Shown: positions 54,534 through 63,960 of the stretch, piece by piece
How positions within the stretch are numbered: position 1 is the first letter of the stretch
Layout of the letters: the number at the start of each line of letters is the position of its first letter
Assembly (NCBI GenBank): GCA_002355455.1
Contig: AP017375.1
Location: 496,001 to 560,000, forward strand
Direction of reading: 5' to 3'
Origin: Stanieria sp. NIES-3757
GTDB taxonomy: Bacteria > Cyanobacteriota > Cyanobacteriia > Cyanobacteriales > Xenococcaceae
Length of the DNA stretch: 64,000 bases
Translations under genes and position numbers: made by a program
Notes under the pieces: model-generated
Databases searched by the model: none
Told to the model about the DNA's origin: nothing
What the model saw: only the letters and a program-made list of their open reading frames with translations

Positions 54534-55226
54534 ATGAATTCAACTATGTTATTTCACGACCGCTCCACCGCAGGATGCGAATTAGCTCAATTAGTTCATC
54601 AGCAATTATTAAAATTGCAAAATAGTCGTCAGATGATTGTCTACGCTTTACCCCGTGGTGGTATTCCCGTAGCAATACCCATAGCTCAACAATTAAATTG
54701 TCCTTTAGATGTAATTGTAGCGAAAAAAATTACTACCCCTACTAATCGAGAATTAGCCATTGGAGCAGTTACTAATGAGGGCAATATTCTTTGGACTAAG
54801 CCAGAATTTTGGAGAGATACTAATTTACGTGGACTCAAAGAAGCTGTAATTCATGCTCAGGAGCAAGCAAAAAAACAAGCCTTAGAATTTGCTTCTTCCC
54901 GTTTGCCTCTTAATCCGCAAGGAAAAATCGCTCTTATTGTCGATGATGGTATTGCGACAGGTATGACTATGGGAGTTGCTGCTCAATATTTAAAAGAACA
55001 ACAAGTAGCTGAAATTTGGCTTTGCGCCCCTGTTGCACCTCCAGATTTAATTCCTCAATTAGAATTATGGAGCAATCGCGTTTTAGTTTTAGCGACTCCT
55101 GATCCTTTTTTTAGTGTAAGTCGTTTCTATCATCATTTCGATCAAGTTTCCTTAACCGATGCGATCACAATGTTAAAAAACCACAATCAACAATTTGAAC
55201 CAACTGTATCTCAAAAAGATCTATAA
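54534..55226 (+). CDS. Phosphoribosyltransferase-domain protein
   Basis: A 230-residue protein with a PRTase fold: MIVYALPRGGIPVAIPIAQQL, KKITTPTNRELAIGAV, and the PRPP loop LIVDDGIATGMTMGVAA. The family is common next to stress or hydrolase genes. The substrate is not known and it is not one of the standard purine or pyrimidine salvage enzymes. A good ribosome site (AGAGGAG) precedes ATG 54534. A hairpin 6 bp after the stop separates it from the convergent ycf35. Confidence 0.82.
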   Translation: MNSTMLFHDRSTAGCELAQLVHQQLLKLQNSRQMIVYALPRGGIPVAIPIAQQLNCPLDVIVAKKITTPTNRELAIGAVTNEGNILWTKPEFWRDTNLRGLKEAVIHAQEQAKKQALEFASSRLPLNPQGKIALIVDDGIATGMTMGVAAQYLKEQQVAEIWLCAPVAPPDLIPQLELWSNRVLVLATPDPFFSVSRFYHHFDQVSLTDAITMLKNHNQQFEPTVSQKDL

Positions 55227-55231
55227 AAAAA

Positions 55232-55259
55232 GGGTTGACCATTGATACAAAGTCAACCC
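55232..55259 (-). terminator. Terminator between the PRTase gene and ycf35
   Basis: GGGTTGAC pairs with GTCAACCC (8 bp, 12-nt loop). On the minus strand seven T follow the stem, so it mainly ends ycf35 transcription; it may also stop the plus strand. Confidence 0.8.
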
Positions 55260-55288
55260 CAATGCTTGGGAACGCGCTTCAAATTTCG

Positions 55289-55639
55289 TTATTGAAGAAC
55301 TAATTTGACGTTGGCGTTCTGTAAACCACGTTGCTTAACTTCAGTTAAGGTTTTATTGACAGCGTATTTTTGGTTGATAGAGTTAATTAGTTCAGTTTGA
55401 TTATGCTTTTTGGCAACACCCCAAAGATCAGCAATTAGATCAAAAGTACCATCACTATTTTGAGACCAACCAAGATCGTATTCGCCTTCTAAAACAGCAA
55501 CGATGTCAGCCCGAACTCTTTGTCCGTTGTAGCCGCGTACGTCAGCATTGGTTTTAACGTTAATACCGAGGTCACGAAGAGAGTTTTTGAGGATTTCAGC
55601 TTCAGTGATTTTGGTACGTAAAGTGCTAAAGTGAGACAT
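55289..55639 (-). CDS. ycf35: Ycf35 / DUF1257 family protein
   Basis: A 116-residue protein conserved in cyanobacteria and red-algal plastids. It has MSHFSTLRTKITEAEILKNSLRDLGI, VRGYNGQRVRADIVAVLEGEYDLGW and LIADLWGVAKKHNQTELIN. The function is unknown; the high conservation suggests a basic role. A strong ribosome site (GGAGGAAT) lies before ATG 55639. It is preceded on the same strand by ycf46 with a 142-bp gap that contains a CTAGCAATTGCTAG-like palindrome. Confidence 0.9.
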   Translation of the reverse strand: MSHFSTLRTKITEAEILKNSLRDLGINVKTNADVRGYNGQRVRADIVAVLEGEYDLGWSQNSDGTFDLIADLWGVAKKHNQTELINSINQKYAVNKTLTEVKQRGLQNANVKLVLQ

Positions 55640-55781
55640 GAGATTCCTCCAGTAGAAGAGAAGTAAACAACAACTTAAGTTTTAACTTGATTTCCGTTTG
55701 AATAAATTACAAAACGGTTTTTTTTAAGGAACTGCTAGCAATTGCTAGCCTTTACTTCTGCAAGATACAGAAGAAAGTCTG

Positions 55782-57293
55782 TTAGAACTCCAATCGCTGA
55801 TATTCAGCAATGGAGGCTGAGGCAGGACGCGCTCTTTGCCTTGCCCAATCTCTTAGGGCAGTTACCTGCTCAGTCATTGTCCGCGACAGAGGTAGAGTAG
55901 CTTTGATCGCAGCGATGATATCTAACTGCGTAAACTCTCTCTCTTGAGCAAAAGCGTCATACATTGCAGCAATTATGGCTTGCTCAATTTCTGCCCCGGA
56001 AAAACCCTCTGAAACCTTAGCCAATTGTTCCAAATCGAAGCGACTAATATCGGAACGACGTTTGCCAAGATGAATTCTAAAAATATCTTGTCTTTCTTCA
56101 GGTGTAGGTAAATCTACAAAGAAAATTTCATCAAATCTGCCTTTGCGTAAAAATTCTCCGGGTAATCTTTCGACTCGATTGGCAGTTGCCATGACGAACA
56201 CAGGAGAGGTTTTTTCTTGCATCCAGGTTAGAAAAGAACCAAAGATTCGGCTAGAAGTTCCTCCATCAGAGTCACCAGAACCTGCACCACCTGCAAAAGC
56301 TTTATCTAATTCATCTATAAAGAGTAGCACAGGAGAAATAGATTCGGCTGTTTTCAGGGCATTGCGGAGGTTTGCTTCCGAACGACCTACCATCGAACCA
56401 TCATAAACTCTACCCATGTCCAACCGTAGCAGAGGTAAACCCCAAAGACGGGCGGTAGTTTTGGCAATTAAAGACTTACCACATCCTGGAACACCAAGAA
56501 TCAACATTCCCTTTGGTTGGGGTAATCCATATTCTCTAGCTCTTTCTGTAAAGGCATTGGAGCGTTGTCTGAGCCAGCGTTTCAATTCCTCTAAACCACC
56601 TACAGAATTAATCGTCTCATCTTCTTCAATATATTCTAGAATCCCGTTGCGACGGATTAGCTGTTTTTTCTCTGAAAGCACAATTTCTACTTCTTCTTCA
56701 GTCAGACGACTGGCTTTAACTTGTGCTTTGCGATAAACTTTTTCAGCCTCATCCCTAGTTAAACCTAAAGCTGCTTTTAATAATTTTTCTCTAGCTTCAG
56801 TATCGAGACGACGGTTTTTAGTTTTCTGTAGTTGGGCTGATAAAACTTGATTGAGTTCAGCAAGATTGGGGAAAGGATAATCGATTACTACTACTTCTTT
56901 TTCCAATTCAATGGGTACATTTTGAACTGGAGACATTAAGACTATTACTTTCTCGGTTCCTTTAAAGCTAGCGATCGCGTCTCTCAGCCATCTGGTAATT
57001 ACTGGTCCATCTATAAAAGGATGTAAATCTTTAAATATGTATATACCTGGCTCTCTTTGACGGATTGTCCATTCAATGGCTGCTTCCGGGGAAACAGTGT
57101 TGTGCTGTGTGACTTGTCGTGGTTGACCGTGTTCAACGATTCCATGAGTTACTGTCCAGACATAAACTCGTCGATGTTCGGCATTAGCTTGGGCTATTTT
57201 AGCTATTGCTTGCTCGGCTCGCTCTTCTTCAGGAGTAAGGAGATAGATAAGCGGATACTGAGCTTGTATGAGAATGTTTAGCTCTTCTTTCAT
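55782..57293 (-). CDS. ycf46: Ycf46 AAA+ ATPase
   Basis: A 503-residue AAA+ protein. The N-domain (EELNILIQAQYPLIYLLTPEEERAEQ) is unique to the family. The ATPase has Walker A GVPGCGKS near 265-272, Walker B VLLFIDELDKAF, and the sensor/Arg-finger region ATANRVERLPGEFLRKGRFDE. Its Synechocystis homologue (slr0374) is known to influence inorganic-carbon use and stress response. It follows a ribbon-helix-helix gene by about 70 bp. That arrangement resembles the slr0373-slr0374 neighbourhood, although I cannot confirm that the upstream gene is the slr0373 homologue. Confidence 0.92.
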   Translation of the reverse strand: MKEELNILIQAQYPLIYLLTPEEERAEQAIAKIAQANAEHRRVYVWTVTHGIVEHGQPRQVTQHNTVSPEAAIEWTIRQREPGIYIFKDLHPFIDGPVITRWLRDAIASFKGTEKVIVLMSPVQNVPIELEKEVVVIDYPFPNLAELNQVLSAQLQKTKNRRLDTEAREKLLKAALGLTRDEAEKVYRKAQVKASRLTEEEVEIVLSEKKQLIRRNGILEYIEEDETINSVGGLEELKRWLRQRSNAFTERAREYGLPQPKGMLILGVPGCGKSLIAKTTARLWGLPLLRLDMGRVYDGSMVGRSEANLRNALKTAESISPVLLFIDELDKAFAGGAGSGDSDGGTSSRIFGSFLTWMQEKTSPVFVMATANRVERLPGEFLRKGRFDEIFFVDLPTPEERQDIFRIHLGKRRSDISRFDLEQLAKVSEGFSGAEIEQAIIAAMYDAFAQEREFTQLDIIAAIKATLPLSRTMTEQVTALRDWARQRARPASASIAEYQRLEF

Positions 57294-57360
57294 AACATCG
57301 ACCTTAATTTGCTAGATTACAGTTTTGACCACTTACCTCGTTGGGACTTTACCTAACAGG

Positions 57361-57708
57361 TCAACAGGGTACTAATTGCTCCCCGTGGGATTTTTCTGAG
57401 GAATCGACTTGTCCTCTTACTTCTAGAGGTAATTCTTCTCCAATAACTCCTGGTTGTTCTCTGAGAGAGAGCATTTTGCCTTCTCTCATCACCATGGCTG
57501 CATCACATTCAGGACACATATGCACCTGATGGGTATTGCCTAAGCTATTGGCTTCTACCTCTTCTACCTTGTCGGGATACTGCAGGTAAAAAGCGATCGC
57601 TTTTTCCACCAAGGTTGACATAGATTCTATATCTATAGCAGCTTTTATTTTCAGTTTCCTGTGTAGTTCTGGTGGTAGGTATAGCGTTACTTTTTGTTTA
57701 TTTTGCAT
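57361..57708 (-). CDS. Ribbon-helix-helix protein with CxxC motif
   Basis: A 115-residue protein. Residues 1-45 match a CopG/Arc-type ribbon-helix-helix: KQKVTLYLPPELHRKLKIKAA, then SMSTLVEKAIAFYL. A CPEC motif (HMCPECDAAMVM) follows near 65, perhaps half of a zinc site, and the tail is polar. ATG 57708 is preferred; an upstream in-frame ATG at 57741 adds 11 residues unlike the family. It probably binds DNA and may regulate itself and ycf46, which lies directly downstream. Confidence 0.75.
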   Translation of the reverse strand: MQNKQKVTLYLPPELHRKLKIKAAIDIESMSTLVEKAIAFYLQYPDKVEEVEANSLGNTHQVHMCPECDAAMVMREGKMLSLREQPGVIGEELPLEVRGQVDSSEKSHGEQLVPC

Positions 57709-57830
57709 ATCACTAACTTTAGTATTTACCCGGGTATACAAAACAATTTAGTGGCTTATTTTTATTCTGTCAAGACAGTAAGCCAGCATGACGTTATTAT
57801 TGTAATATTGCTTAACAATTACTCAAAAAT

Positions 57831-58724
57831 TTAATTTGAATGACAAGAAGTTATCGTGCTGAAATGAACGACAATTTCATCAATTGCATTAACTAAAGCA
57901 CTATCAGATTGACTGTGAGGTTGATTAGAAATAATGCTAAAAATCAGAGTGCCGTATTGTGGATTGTCAAGATAACCCGATAAAGCACGAACTCCTTTGA
58001 GAGTTCCTGTTTTGGCATGAACGGAACCTTCGGCACTGGTATGACGTAAACGATGTTGTAAAGTACCGCTAATCCCAGCAATGGGTAAAGAAGCAAGAAA
58101 GCTGTCTTTTTCTTGAGAGGAATACATAGCTCTAAGAGTGTTAACCAAAGTTCGAGGTGTTGCCAAATTGCTACGAGATAAACCAGAACCATCGACCATG
58201 TGGTAGCCTTTAGGGTCAACACCCAAAGAAGTCAAAGCTTGTTGTACAGAAGTTGAACCACCAAGGTAGCTGAGTAAAACATCTGCATAAAGATTGTTAC
58301 TTCTGAGATTAGTCACATTAATCCATTCTTGAATTGAAGAAGAACGAATTGTGCCTTGAGGATTAAGTTTTTGTAGCGCAGCAGCAGTGACTAAAATTTT
58401 TAAATTTGAGGCAGGAATGAGATAAGAATCGGGACTACGACTATAAAGGGTAGTTCCATCGGCAGTTTGAATTAAAATACCCCATTTTCCCTGATCGAAA
58501 GGAGGACTTTCGACAATTTTGTCGATTACTGGTTGAATATAGTTGGAACAAATTCCAGTCGTGTTTTGTTCCGGTGGAGGTACATAGATTTCTACTGGTT
58601 CTAATCGTTGTAATCGAGTAACAGTGTTAGCATTAGAACGATTTCCAGTCAGTAAATTTACGGACATGAAAGCTAGAGTTGTAGCGATCGCCAAGCATTG
58701 TAGCTGATGACTAACTTTTACCAT
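57831..58724 (-). CDS. Compact PBP4-like D-alanyl-D-alanine carboxypeptidase (S13)
   Basis: A 297-residue exported penicillin-binding protein. It has an N-terminal signal segment (about 8-27), catalytic Ser106-x-x-Lys109 in PASNLKIL, the second motif in GSGLSRSN near 180-186, and HAKTGTL with KTG at 238-240. All three active-site motifs are present. Only about 75 residues separate the first two, whereas in E. coli PBP4 about 240 do. The inserted domains II and III are therefore absent. It would trim or cleave peptidoglycan cross-links in the periplasm. The start ATG at 58724 gives a good signal peptide. Confidence 0.85.
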   Translation of the reverse strand: MVKVSHQLQCLAIATTLAFMSVNLLTGNRSNANTVTRLQRLEPVEIYVPPPEQNTTGICSNYIQPVIDKIVESPPFDQGKWGILIQTADGTTLYSRSPDSYLIPASNLKILVTAAALQKLNPQGTIRSSSIQEWINVTNLRSNNLYADVLLSYLGGSTSVQQALTSLGVDPKGYHMVDGSGLSRSNLATPRTLVNTLRAMYSSQEKDSFLASLPIAGISGTLQHRLRHTSAEGSVHAKTGTLKGVRALSGYLDNPQYGTLIFSIISNQPHSQSDSALVNAIDEIVVHFSTITSCHSN

Positions 58725-58983
58725 GAGCTAGTGAAGCAAAATATAGGGGTGTAAGGAGTGAAAGAAGGGAGTAACAATCCAATCTTTCCTGTTTTCCCAA
58801 GGTTGTAATTTATAAATTCTGTTTCGTCAAGATTATTAATTTTATTTGAGTAAATATCGACAATTAAGAATAAATATGTAGAAAAAATTGATAAAATTTG
58901 CTCAGTTCGCGATCGCGCCGTTCTGCACTTTTGGTGAGGCGTATGCGTCTACAAAGCAGATTGCTTTAATTTTTTTATGAGTC

Positions 58984-59931
58984 TCAACGAGATTTAAAAG
59001 GTTTAACCCATTGGCGTATTTTAGTTAACAAGGTTTTATTTTCTAGTTTTAAAGCTTGAAATTGCTGATATTGTTCATAGGCAATATTGAGACGAGCAGT
59101 TATTTCGGTAGCATAAGGACTTTGATTGAGATCGGGATGCCATCTTCTCAGGAGTTTTTTATAAGCAGTTTCTACTTGTAGAGAATTCGCTGCTGAGGTA
59201 ACTCCCAAAATTTTCCACCAAGGTTGCAATTCATCACTAACTATTTCATGTAAAGGATCGAGTTGATTTTGCACTACAGTCCAAGAAACTTGATAACAAA
59301 CTCGATATATTTCTGCTAAAGCTTGTTTATCGATCATTCTTAAAGCTTGATTATGCCATTGTTGCCAAGCTAGGCGTTGGTGATGTTTGAGAACTAATAA
59401 AGAATCATTTGATTGAGGAAGATTTTCTAACACTGCCTTAGCCGAACCTTGAGGTTTAGGTAATTTTAATAGTAGAGATAATTCTGGAGAAACATTATTT
59501 ACCTCTGGAAAATTTTGCCATTGCCAATAATTAATTCCTGGTTTACCTAAATTTTGTCGATAATACTCTTGCCAAGTGCGAGTCACAATACAACTAAAAG
59601 AATAAGCTTGTCCTGTTAAAGCTGTTGAAGGTGCGTCTTCTAGTAAACAAGCTAAAGGAGTCATCAAAGGAGTAGCCAAAGGATAAAATTGTCCTTTCAA
59701 AGCTGTTGAAGGTGCATCTTCAAGTAAACAAGCTAGGGGACAAATGGTAACTATTGCTGAAGGACTAATTTGAAAATTAGAAGCATGATGACCAGAAGAA
59801 GATTGGGAAGCAGAAATCAACCAGGTAACAAAACCAAAGATACTAAGAAACAAAAGAATAGATAGAAATAAATCATAAACAGTGGCAATCAATTCTGGAT
59901 TCATCTCTAAGCAAAATTGTGAGACAGACAA
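58984..59931 (-). CDS. Membrane-anchored J-domain protein
   Basis: A 315-residue protein. It has an N-terminal membrane segment (about 18-40), a middle part with an exact-period duplication, and a C-terminal J domain: QPWWKILGVTSAANSLQVETAYKKLLRRWHPDLN with the HPD motif, then ITARLNIAYEQYQ. It should stimulate a DnaK partner near the membrane. Residues 65-91 and 92-118 are an in-frame tandem duplication of 27 codons (PLACLLEDAPSTAL in both). The duplication is recent, because the DNA copies are still very similar. Start ATG at 59931. Confidence 0.85.
   Translation of the reverse strand: MSVSQFCLEMNPELIATVYDLFLSILLFLSIFGFVTWLISASQSSSGHHASNFQISPSAIVTICPLACLLEDAPSTALKGQFYPLATPLMTPLACLLEDAPSTALTGQAYSFSCIVTRTWQEYYRQNLGKPGINYWQWQNFPEVNNVSPELSLLLKLPKPQGSAKAVLENLPQSNDSLLVLKHHQRLAWQQWHNQALRMIDKQALAEIYRVCYQVSWTVVQNQLDPLHEIVSDELQPWWKILGVTSAANSLQVETAYKKLLRRWHPDLNQSPYATEITARLNIAYEQYQQFQALKLENKTLLTKIRQWVKPFKSR
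59608..59769. repeat. 81-bp in-frame tandem duplication
   Basis: TTGTCCTGTTAAAGCTGTTG at 59608 and TTGTCCTTTCAAAGCTGTTG at 59689 begin two units exactly 81 bp apart inside the J-domain gene. The first 45 bp of the units are nearly identical and the rest has drifted. The period keeps the reading frame. Confidence 0.7.
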
Positions 59932-59998
59932 TCAAATAGTTTCATCCTTGAGGGGTTTTTGGCAATTTGTACTTTATCTTCTGTAACAGGAGCAAGCA

Positions 59999-60040
59999 TT
60001 TATCAGTTATCAGTTACCAATCAGCTATCAACTATCAACA
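59999..60040. repeat. Short tandem heptamer repeat
   Basis: TATCAGT occurs twice in tandem, followed by TACCAAT and then two TATCAAC units. This is the degenerate heptanucleotide type (STRR-like) seen in cyanobacterial spacers. It lies in the 389-bp divergent gap between the J-domain and antiporter genes; the 71-codon frame across it is not a real gene. Confidence 0.55.
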
Positions 60041-60320
60041 AAAATCAGTATTTTAGGACATACCTCATAGAAGTAAGAACTGCTATATACCGTAGAGTGT
60101 CAAAAAGTTTGGCATTAGAACAAATCATTAAATTACTGCTGGAGATACCTTTATTGTTAGAGACACTTATTTAACAACAACAAACTATTTTACAGTTGAA
60201 GAATGATCTCGATTCAGCAAGTTGAACTTAAACTTAAGGTATCAGATGAGGAGACAAAATAGTTTCATTTTTGATAGTAGCAACCTTTAAGTAACCATAT
60301 AGATTTTGACTCAATAAATT

Positions 60321-62540
60321 ATGGCAGCAGTAAATGATTTTGTTCTAGAACTTACCACTGTTCTAGGTTCATCTGCTTTGGGTGGGTTTATTGCTAACCG
60401 TTTGCGTCAACCGGTGTTGTTGGGTTATTTGATTAGTGGTTTAATAATTGGACCATTCGGTTTTGGATTAGTTCAAGAAATTGAGAACATTAAATCTTTA
60501 GCAGAAATTGGAGTAGCCTTTCTACTGTTTACCTTGGGAGTAGAATTTTCTCTAACAGAATTGAAACGAGTAAAAGATATTGCGATCAATGGCAGTTTAT
60601 TACAAATTGGCTTAACGACTTTTGTAGTTGCTTTAGTGTCTTTTTGGTTGGGTTGGGTAGATCAAATCACAGAAGCTGTTTTTTTAGGGGCAATTCTCTC
60701 TTTATCTTCAACTGCCGTAGTTTTAAAAACCCTGACAGAAAGAGGAGAAACCAATACTGTTTATGGGCAAGTAATGTTAGCAATTTTGATTGTCCAAGAT
60801 TTAGCTTTGGGATTGATGTTAGCTGTTTTACCAGCCTTGAATGAACCGAGTAATTTGGTTATGGCTTTGTTAACCGCTATTTTAAAAGCAGTGATTTTTT
60901 TTACGGCTGCATTTGTAGCTGGTTATTGGATCATTCCTCCTTTGATCAAAACTATTGCTGAAACAGAAAATAGTGAATTGTTTCTTTTAGCCGTTCTTGC
61001 TCTTTGTTTAGGCGTTGCTTTGATTACAGCTAGTTTGGGATTATCAATTGAAATGGGGGCTTTTGTTGCAGGTTTAACAATTTCGGAAATTGATTATGCT
61101 GACCAAGCTTTAGCTAAAATTTTACCTTTACGAGATACTTTTGCTAGTTTGTTTTTTGCTTCAATTGGAATGTTAATCGATCCTCAAATACTCTGGCAAA
61201 ATCTGGGCGTAATTTTGGAGTTGGTAATTTTGATTATGTTTGGCAAAGCTATGATAGTTTTTCCAATTATTTGGGGATTTGGTTATTCGTTTAGAACTTC
61301 TGCTTTAGCTAGTTTGGGTTTAAATCAGATTGGAGAATTTTCTTTTGTCTTAGCGTTGGTAGCTTTTGAGTCTGGGTTGATGAGTCGAGAGAGATATTTA
61401 TTGTTATTGGGAACTACTGCGATTACTTTGGTATTAACTCCTATCAGTATGAAGTTTTCTCCTCGTTTGGTTGAAAAGTTGCTTAATTTGCCTTGGTTAA
61501 GAGAATATTTACGGAGTAGACAACAAGAAAAAATTATTACTTTACCCGATACTATTTGCAATCATGTTGTGGTGGCAGGTTATGGCAGAGTGGGACAAAT
61601 AATTGTTAAAATTTTACGCGATCGCTCTATTCCTGTCGTTGTGATAGATAATAGTGAAGCAGCCATTCAACGTCTACGACAAGAACAAATTCCCTATTTA
61701 TTTGGAGATGGCGATTCCGATTTAGTTTTAGAAAAAGCCCATTTAGAAACTGCTAAGGCTTTAGCGATCGCTTTACCCGATCCTGCTAGTACAAGAATTC
61801 TTCTCAAACACGCTCTTGCTTTTGCCCCTCACTTAGCAATCGTAGCCCGTTGTCATACTAATAGTGAAATTGATGTTTTAACTCAGATGGGTGCGAAAGA
61901 AGTGATTCAGCCTGAATTTGAAGCAGCTTTGGCAATGGGCGCAGAAATTTTACAAACTCTCGGTACTACCAGAAATACAATTGATGCAGCGATTGATGAG
62001 ATTCGTACCGATCGCTATCTTAGCATTCGTCCTGAATTAACTTTGGCTTCTTTGGCACAAGAGATTAGAAAAACAGCTTCAGCAACCCATAATCAATGGT
62101 TAACCATTTCTGCTGATTCGCCTTTAATTGGTATGACTTTAGCTTCTGCTAATATCCGCCAGCTAACAGGAGTAACAGTTATGAGTATTCAACGGAATGG
62201 AGAAACTATTTACTATCCTCAAGCAGACACTAAATTTGTAGAAAGCGATCGCCTTTTGGTGGTGGGAAAGCGCAAAGAAGTCGCACTCTTTCAGGATTTA
62301 TTACAGGGAAATCTATCAATTAGAAATATAAAGTGGATTTTGTTAAACGAAACTTCTCCTTGGGTAGGCATGATGGTGTCGCAACTAGAACAACAATATG
62401 GAATTAAACTAGAAGCCTTACGAAGACAAGGCAAATTATTGCGTTCAGTCAAACCAGAAACTATTTTGGAAACTGAAGATTATCTATTGATTTCAGAAAA
62501 GGGCGATCGCTTTAATCCCCTTCAAACTCAATTTGATTAA
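60321..62540 (+). CDS. CPA2 cation:proton antiporter with TrkA domains
   Basis: A 739-residue KefB/CPA2-type protein. About 12 membrane helices fill residues 5-395, with the family motifs LLGYLISGLIIGPFGFGL and MGAFVAGLTISE. Then comes a TrkA-N (RCK) NAD-binding domain, HVVVAGYGRVGQIIVKIL with DGDSDLVLEKAHL, and two TrkA-C-type modules (about 585-655 and 665-730). It would exchange K+ or Na+ for H+ across plasma or thylakoid membrane, gated by nucleotides. Length is typical of the cyanobacterial group with double TrkA-C. Confidence 0.91.
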   Translation: MAAVNDFVLELTTVLGSSALGGFIANRLRQPVLLGYLISGLIIGPFGFGLVQEIENIKSLAEIGVAFLLFTLGVEFSLTELKRVKDIAINGSLLQIGLTTFVVALVSFWLGWVDQITEAVFLGAILSLSSTAVVLKTLTERGETNTVYGQVMLAILIVQDLALGLMLAVLPALNEPSNLVMALLTAILKAVIFFTAAFVAGYWIIPPLIKTIAETENSELFLLAVLALCLGVALITASLGLSIEMGAFVAGLTISEIDYADQALAKILPLRDTFASLFFASIGMLIDPQILWQNLGVILELVILIMFGKAMIVFPIIWGFGYSFRTSALASLGLNQIGEFSFVLALVAFESGLMSRERYLLLLGTTAITLVLTPISMKFSPRLVEKLLNLPWLREYLRSRQQEKIITLPDTICNHVVVAGYGRVGQIIVKILRDRSIPVVVIDNSEAAIQRLRQEQIPYLFGDGDSDLVLEKAHLETAKALAIALPDPASTRILLKHALAFAPHLAIVARCHTNSEIDVLTQMGAKEVIQPEFEAALAMGAEILQTLGTTRNTIDAAIDEIRTDRYLSIRPELTLASLAQEIRKTASATHNQWLTISADSPLIGMTLASANIRQLTGVTVMSIQRNGETIYYPQADTKFVESDRLLVVGKRKEVALFQDLLQGNLSIRNIKWILLNETSPWVGMMVSQLEQQYGIKLEALRRQGKLLRSVKPETILETEDYLLISEKGDRFNPLQTQFD

Positions 62541-62616
62541 TTTATTAAGTAATAACCCTACCGATAGCCAATTAAACAAGGCACAATGTACGAGGAAATT
62601 ATCAAAGATAACCAAG

Positions 62617-63960
62617 ATGCACCTGGTAGATCGAGTTCGTTTGGGTTTAGCTGTAGGCGTTGCTAAAACTGTTACTGGTATAGTCAAATCTCTGCATTTG
62701 GGTGCTGCTTCTGTATTGCCAGGAGAAATATCCCGTCGTCTTCATGCTCGTCTTTTGCCTTTGTTATTTGAACAAGTGAAGCATGGTGTAATTTTAATTG
62801 TCGGGACAAATGGTAAAACTACAACGTCTTTATTACTCAAAACTATTTTAGAAGAGCAAGGTTACCAAGTTGCTCACAATTCTAGCGGTGCTAATTTAAT
62901 TAATGGTTTAATTACTGCTCTTTTAAATAACACTGATTTAACAGGAAAACTAACAGCAGATTATGCCATTTTAGAAGTAGATGAAAACATCTTACCTCTA
63001 CTTTTAAAAGACTGTCAGCCCAAATATATTTTAGGTTTAAATTTATTCCGCGACCAATTAGACCGTTATGGGGAAGTAGATACAATTAGTCAACGTTGGC
63101 AAAAAGCAATTAGCCCTTTATCAAAAGATACGGTAATTATTCTCAATGCCGACGATCCGACTTTATCTTATTTAGGACAAAATTTACCTCAAAAAGTTTT
63201 ATTCTTCGGCTTAAATGAACCAGAATTATATTTAGAATCAATTCCCCATGCGGTTGATTCTATTTATTGTCCCAGTTGCGGACAGTTGTTAGATTATCAA
63301 GGAGTTTATTTATCTCATTTAGGCGATTATCATTGTGCCAATTGTGGCTTTACTAAAAGTAAAACTGCGGTTAATAGTCGCGAATGGCAACAAATTTTAA
63401 TTGGAGTTTATAACAAATACAATACTTTAGCAGCAGGATTATTAGCCCAAAAAATTGGTATTAAAACCGAAGATATTTTCAACACCATTAAAAACTTTAA
63501 AGCAGCTTTTGGTAGAGCAGAAGAATTAAATTTTGATGGTAAACATATTCGCATTTTACTATCCAAAAATCCTGTAGGAATGAACGAAACAATTCGGGCG
63601 GTAAATGAGCTCAAAAAAACAGGTAAATCTTCAGTAACTCTTTTAGTTTTAAACGATCGCATTCCCGACGGTACTGATGTTTCTTGGATTTGGGACGTAG
63701 ATACAGAAGAATTAGTCAAACTCGGAGGCACACTAATTGTTAGTGGCGATCGCGTTTATGATATGGCGTTACGATTAGAATATAGTCGGGAAGAAATTAA
63801 AAGTAATGGAAATCCACAATTAATAATTCAAGAGGATTTATCAAGTGCAATTACTACTGCTTTAAAACATACTTCTACTGAAGAAACTTTGCATATTTTA
63901 CCGACTTATTCAGCCATGTTAGAAGTAAGAGAAATTTTGATAGGTAGAAAAATATTGTGA
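62617..63960 (+). CDS. murT: MurT, Mur-ligase subunit of lipid II isoglutaminyl synthase
   Basis: A 447-residue Mur-ligase-like protein with VGTNGKTTT at 62-70, LEVDENILPLLL in the middle domain, and the MurT-specific zinc ribbon: Cys218, Cys221, Cys240 and Cys243. The C-terminal domain contains NPVGMNETIRAV and the DUF1727 signature. MurT with GatD amidates D-glutamate in lipid II. GatD is expected immediately downstream, beyond the window. ATG 62617 is chosen; an upstream TTG at 62533 would overlap the antiporter and add 28 residues not typical of MurT. Confidence 0.9.
   Translation: MHLVDRVRLGLAVGVAKTVTGIVKSLHLGAASVLPGEISRRLHARLLPLLFEQVKHGVILIVGTNGKTTTSLLLKTILEEQGYQVAHNSSGANLINGLITALLNNTDLTGKLTADYAILEVDENILPLLLKDCQPKYILGLNLFRDQLDRYGEVDTISQRWQKAISPLSKDTVIILNADDPTLSYLGQNLPQKVLFFGLNEPELYLESIPHAVDSIYCPSCGQLLDYQGVYLSHLGDYHCANCGFTKSKTAVNSREWQQILIGVYNKYNTLAAGLLAQKIGIKTEDIFNTIKNFKAAFGRAEELNFDGKHIRILLSKNPVGMNETIRAVNELKKTGKSSVTLLVLNDRIPDGTDVSWIWDVDTEELVKLGGTLIVSGDRVYDMALRLEYSREEIKSNGNPQLIIQEDLSSAITTALKHTSTEETLHILPTYSAMLEVREILIGRKIL

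Noticed and set aside
59959-60174. 71-codon open frame on the + strand
   Set aside because: It runs across a heptamer repeat (TATCAGT) and resembles translated repeat, not a protein.
62533-62616. TTG start of murT overlapping the antiporter
   Set aside because: It adds 28 residues not typical of MurT; ATG 62617 begins at the conserved N-terminus.
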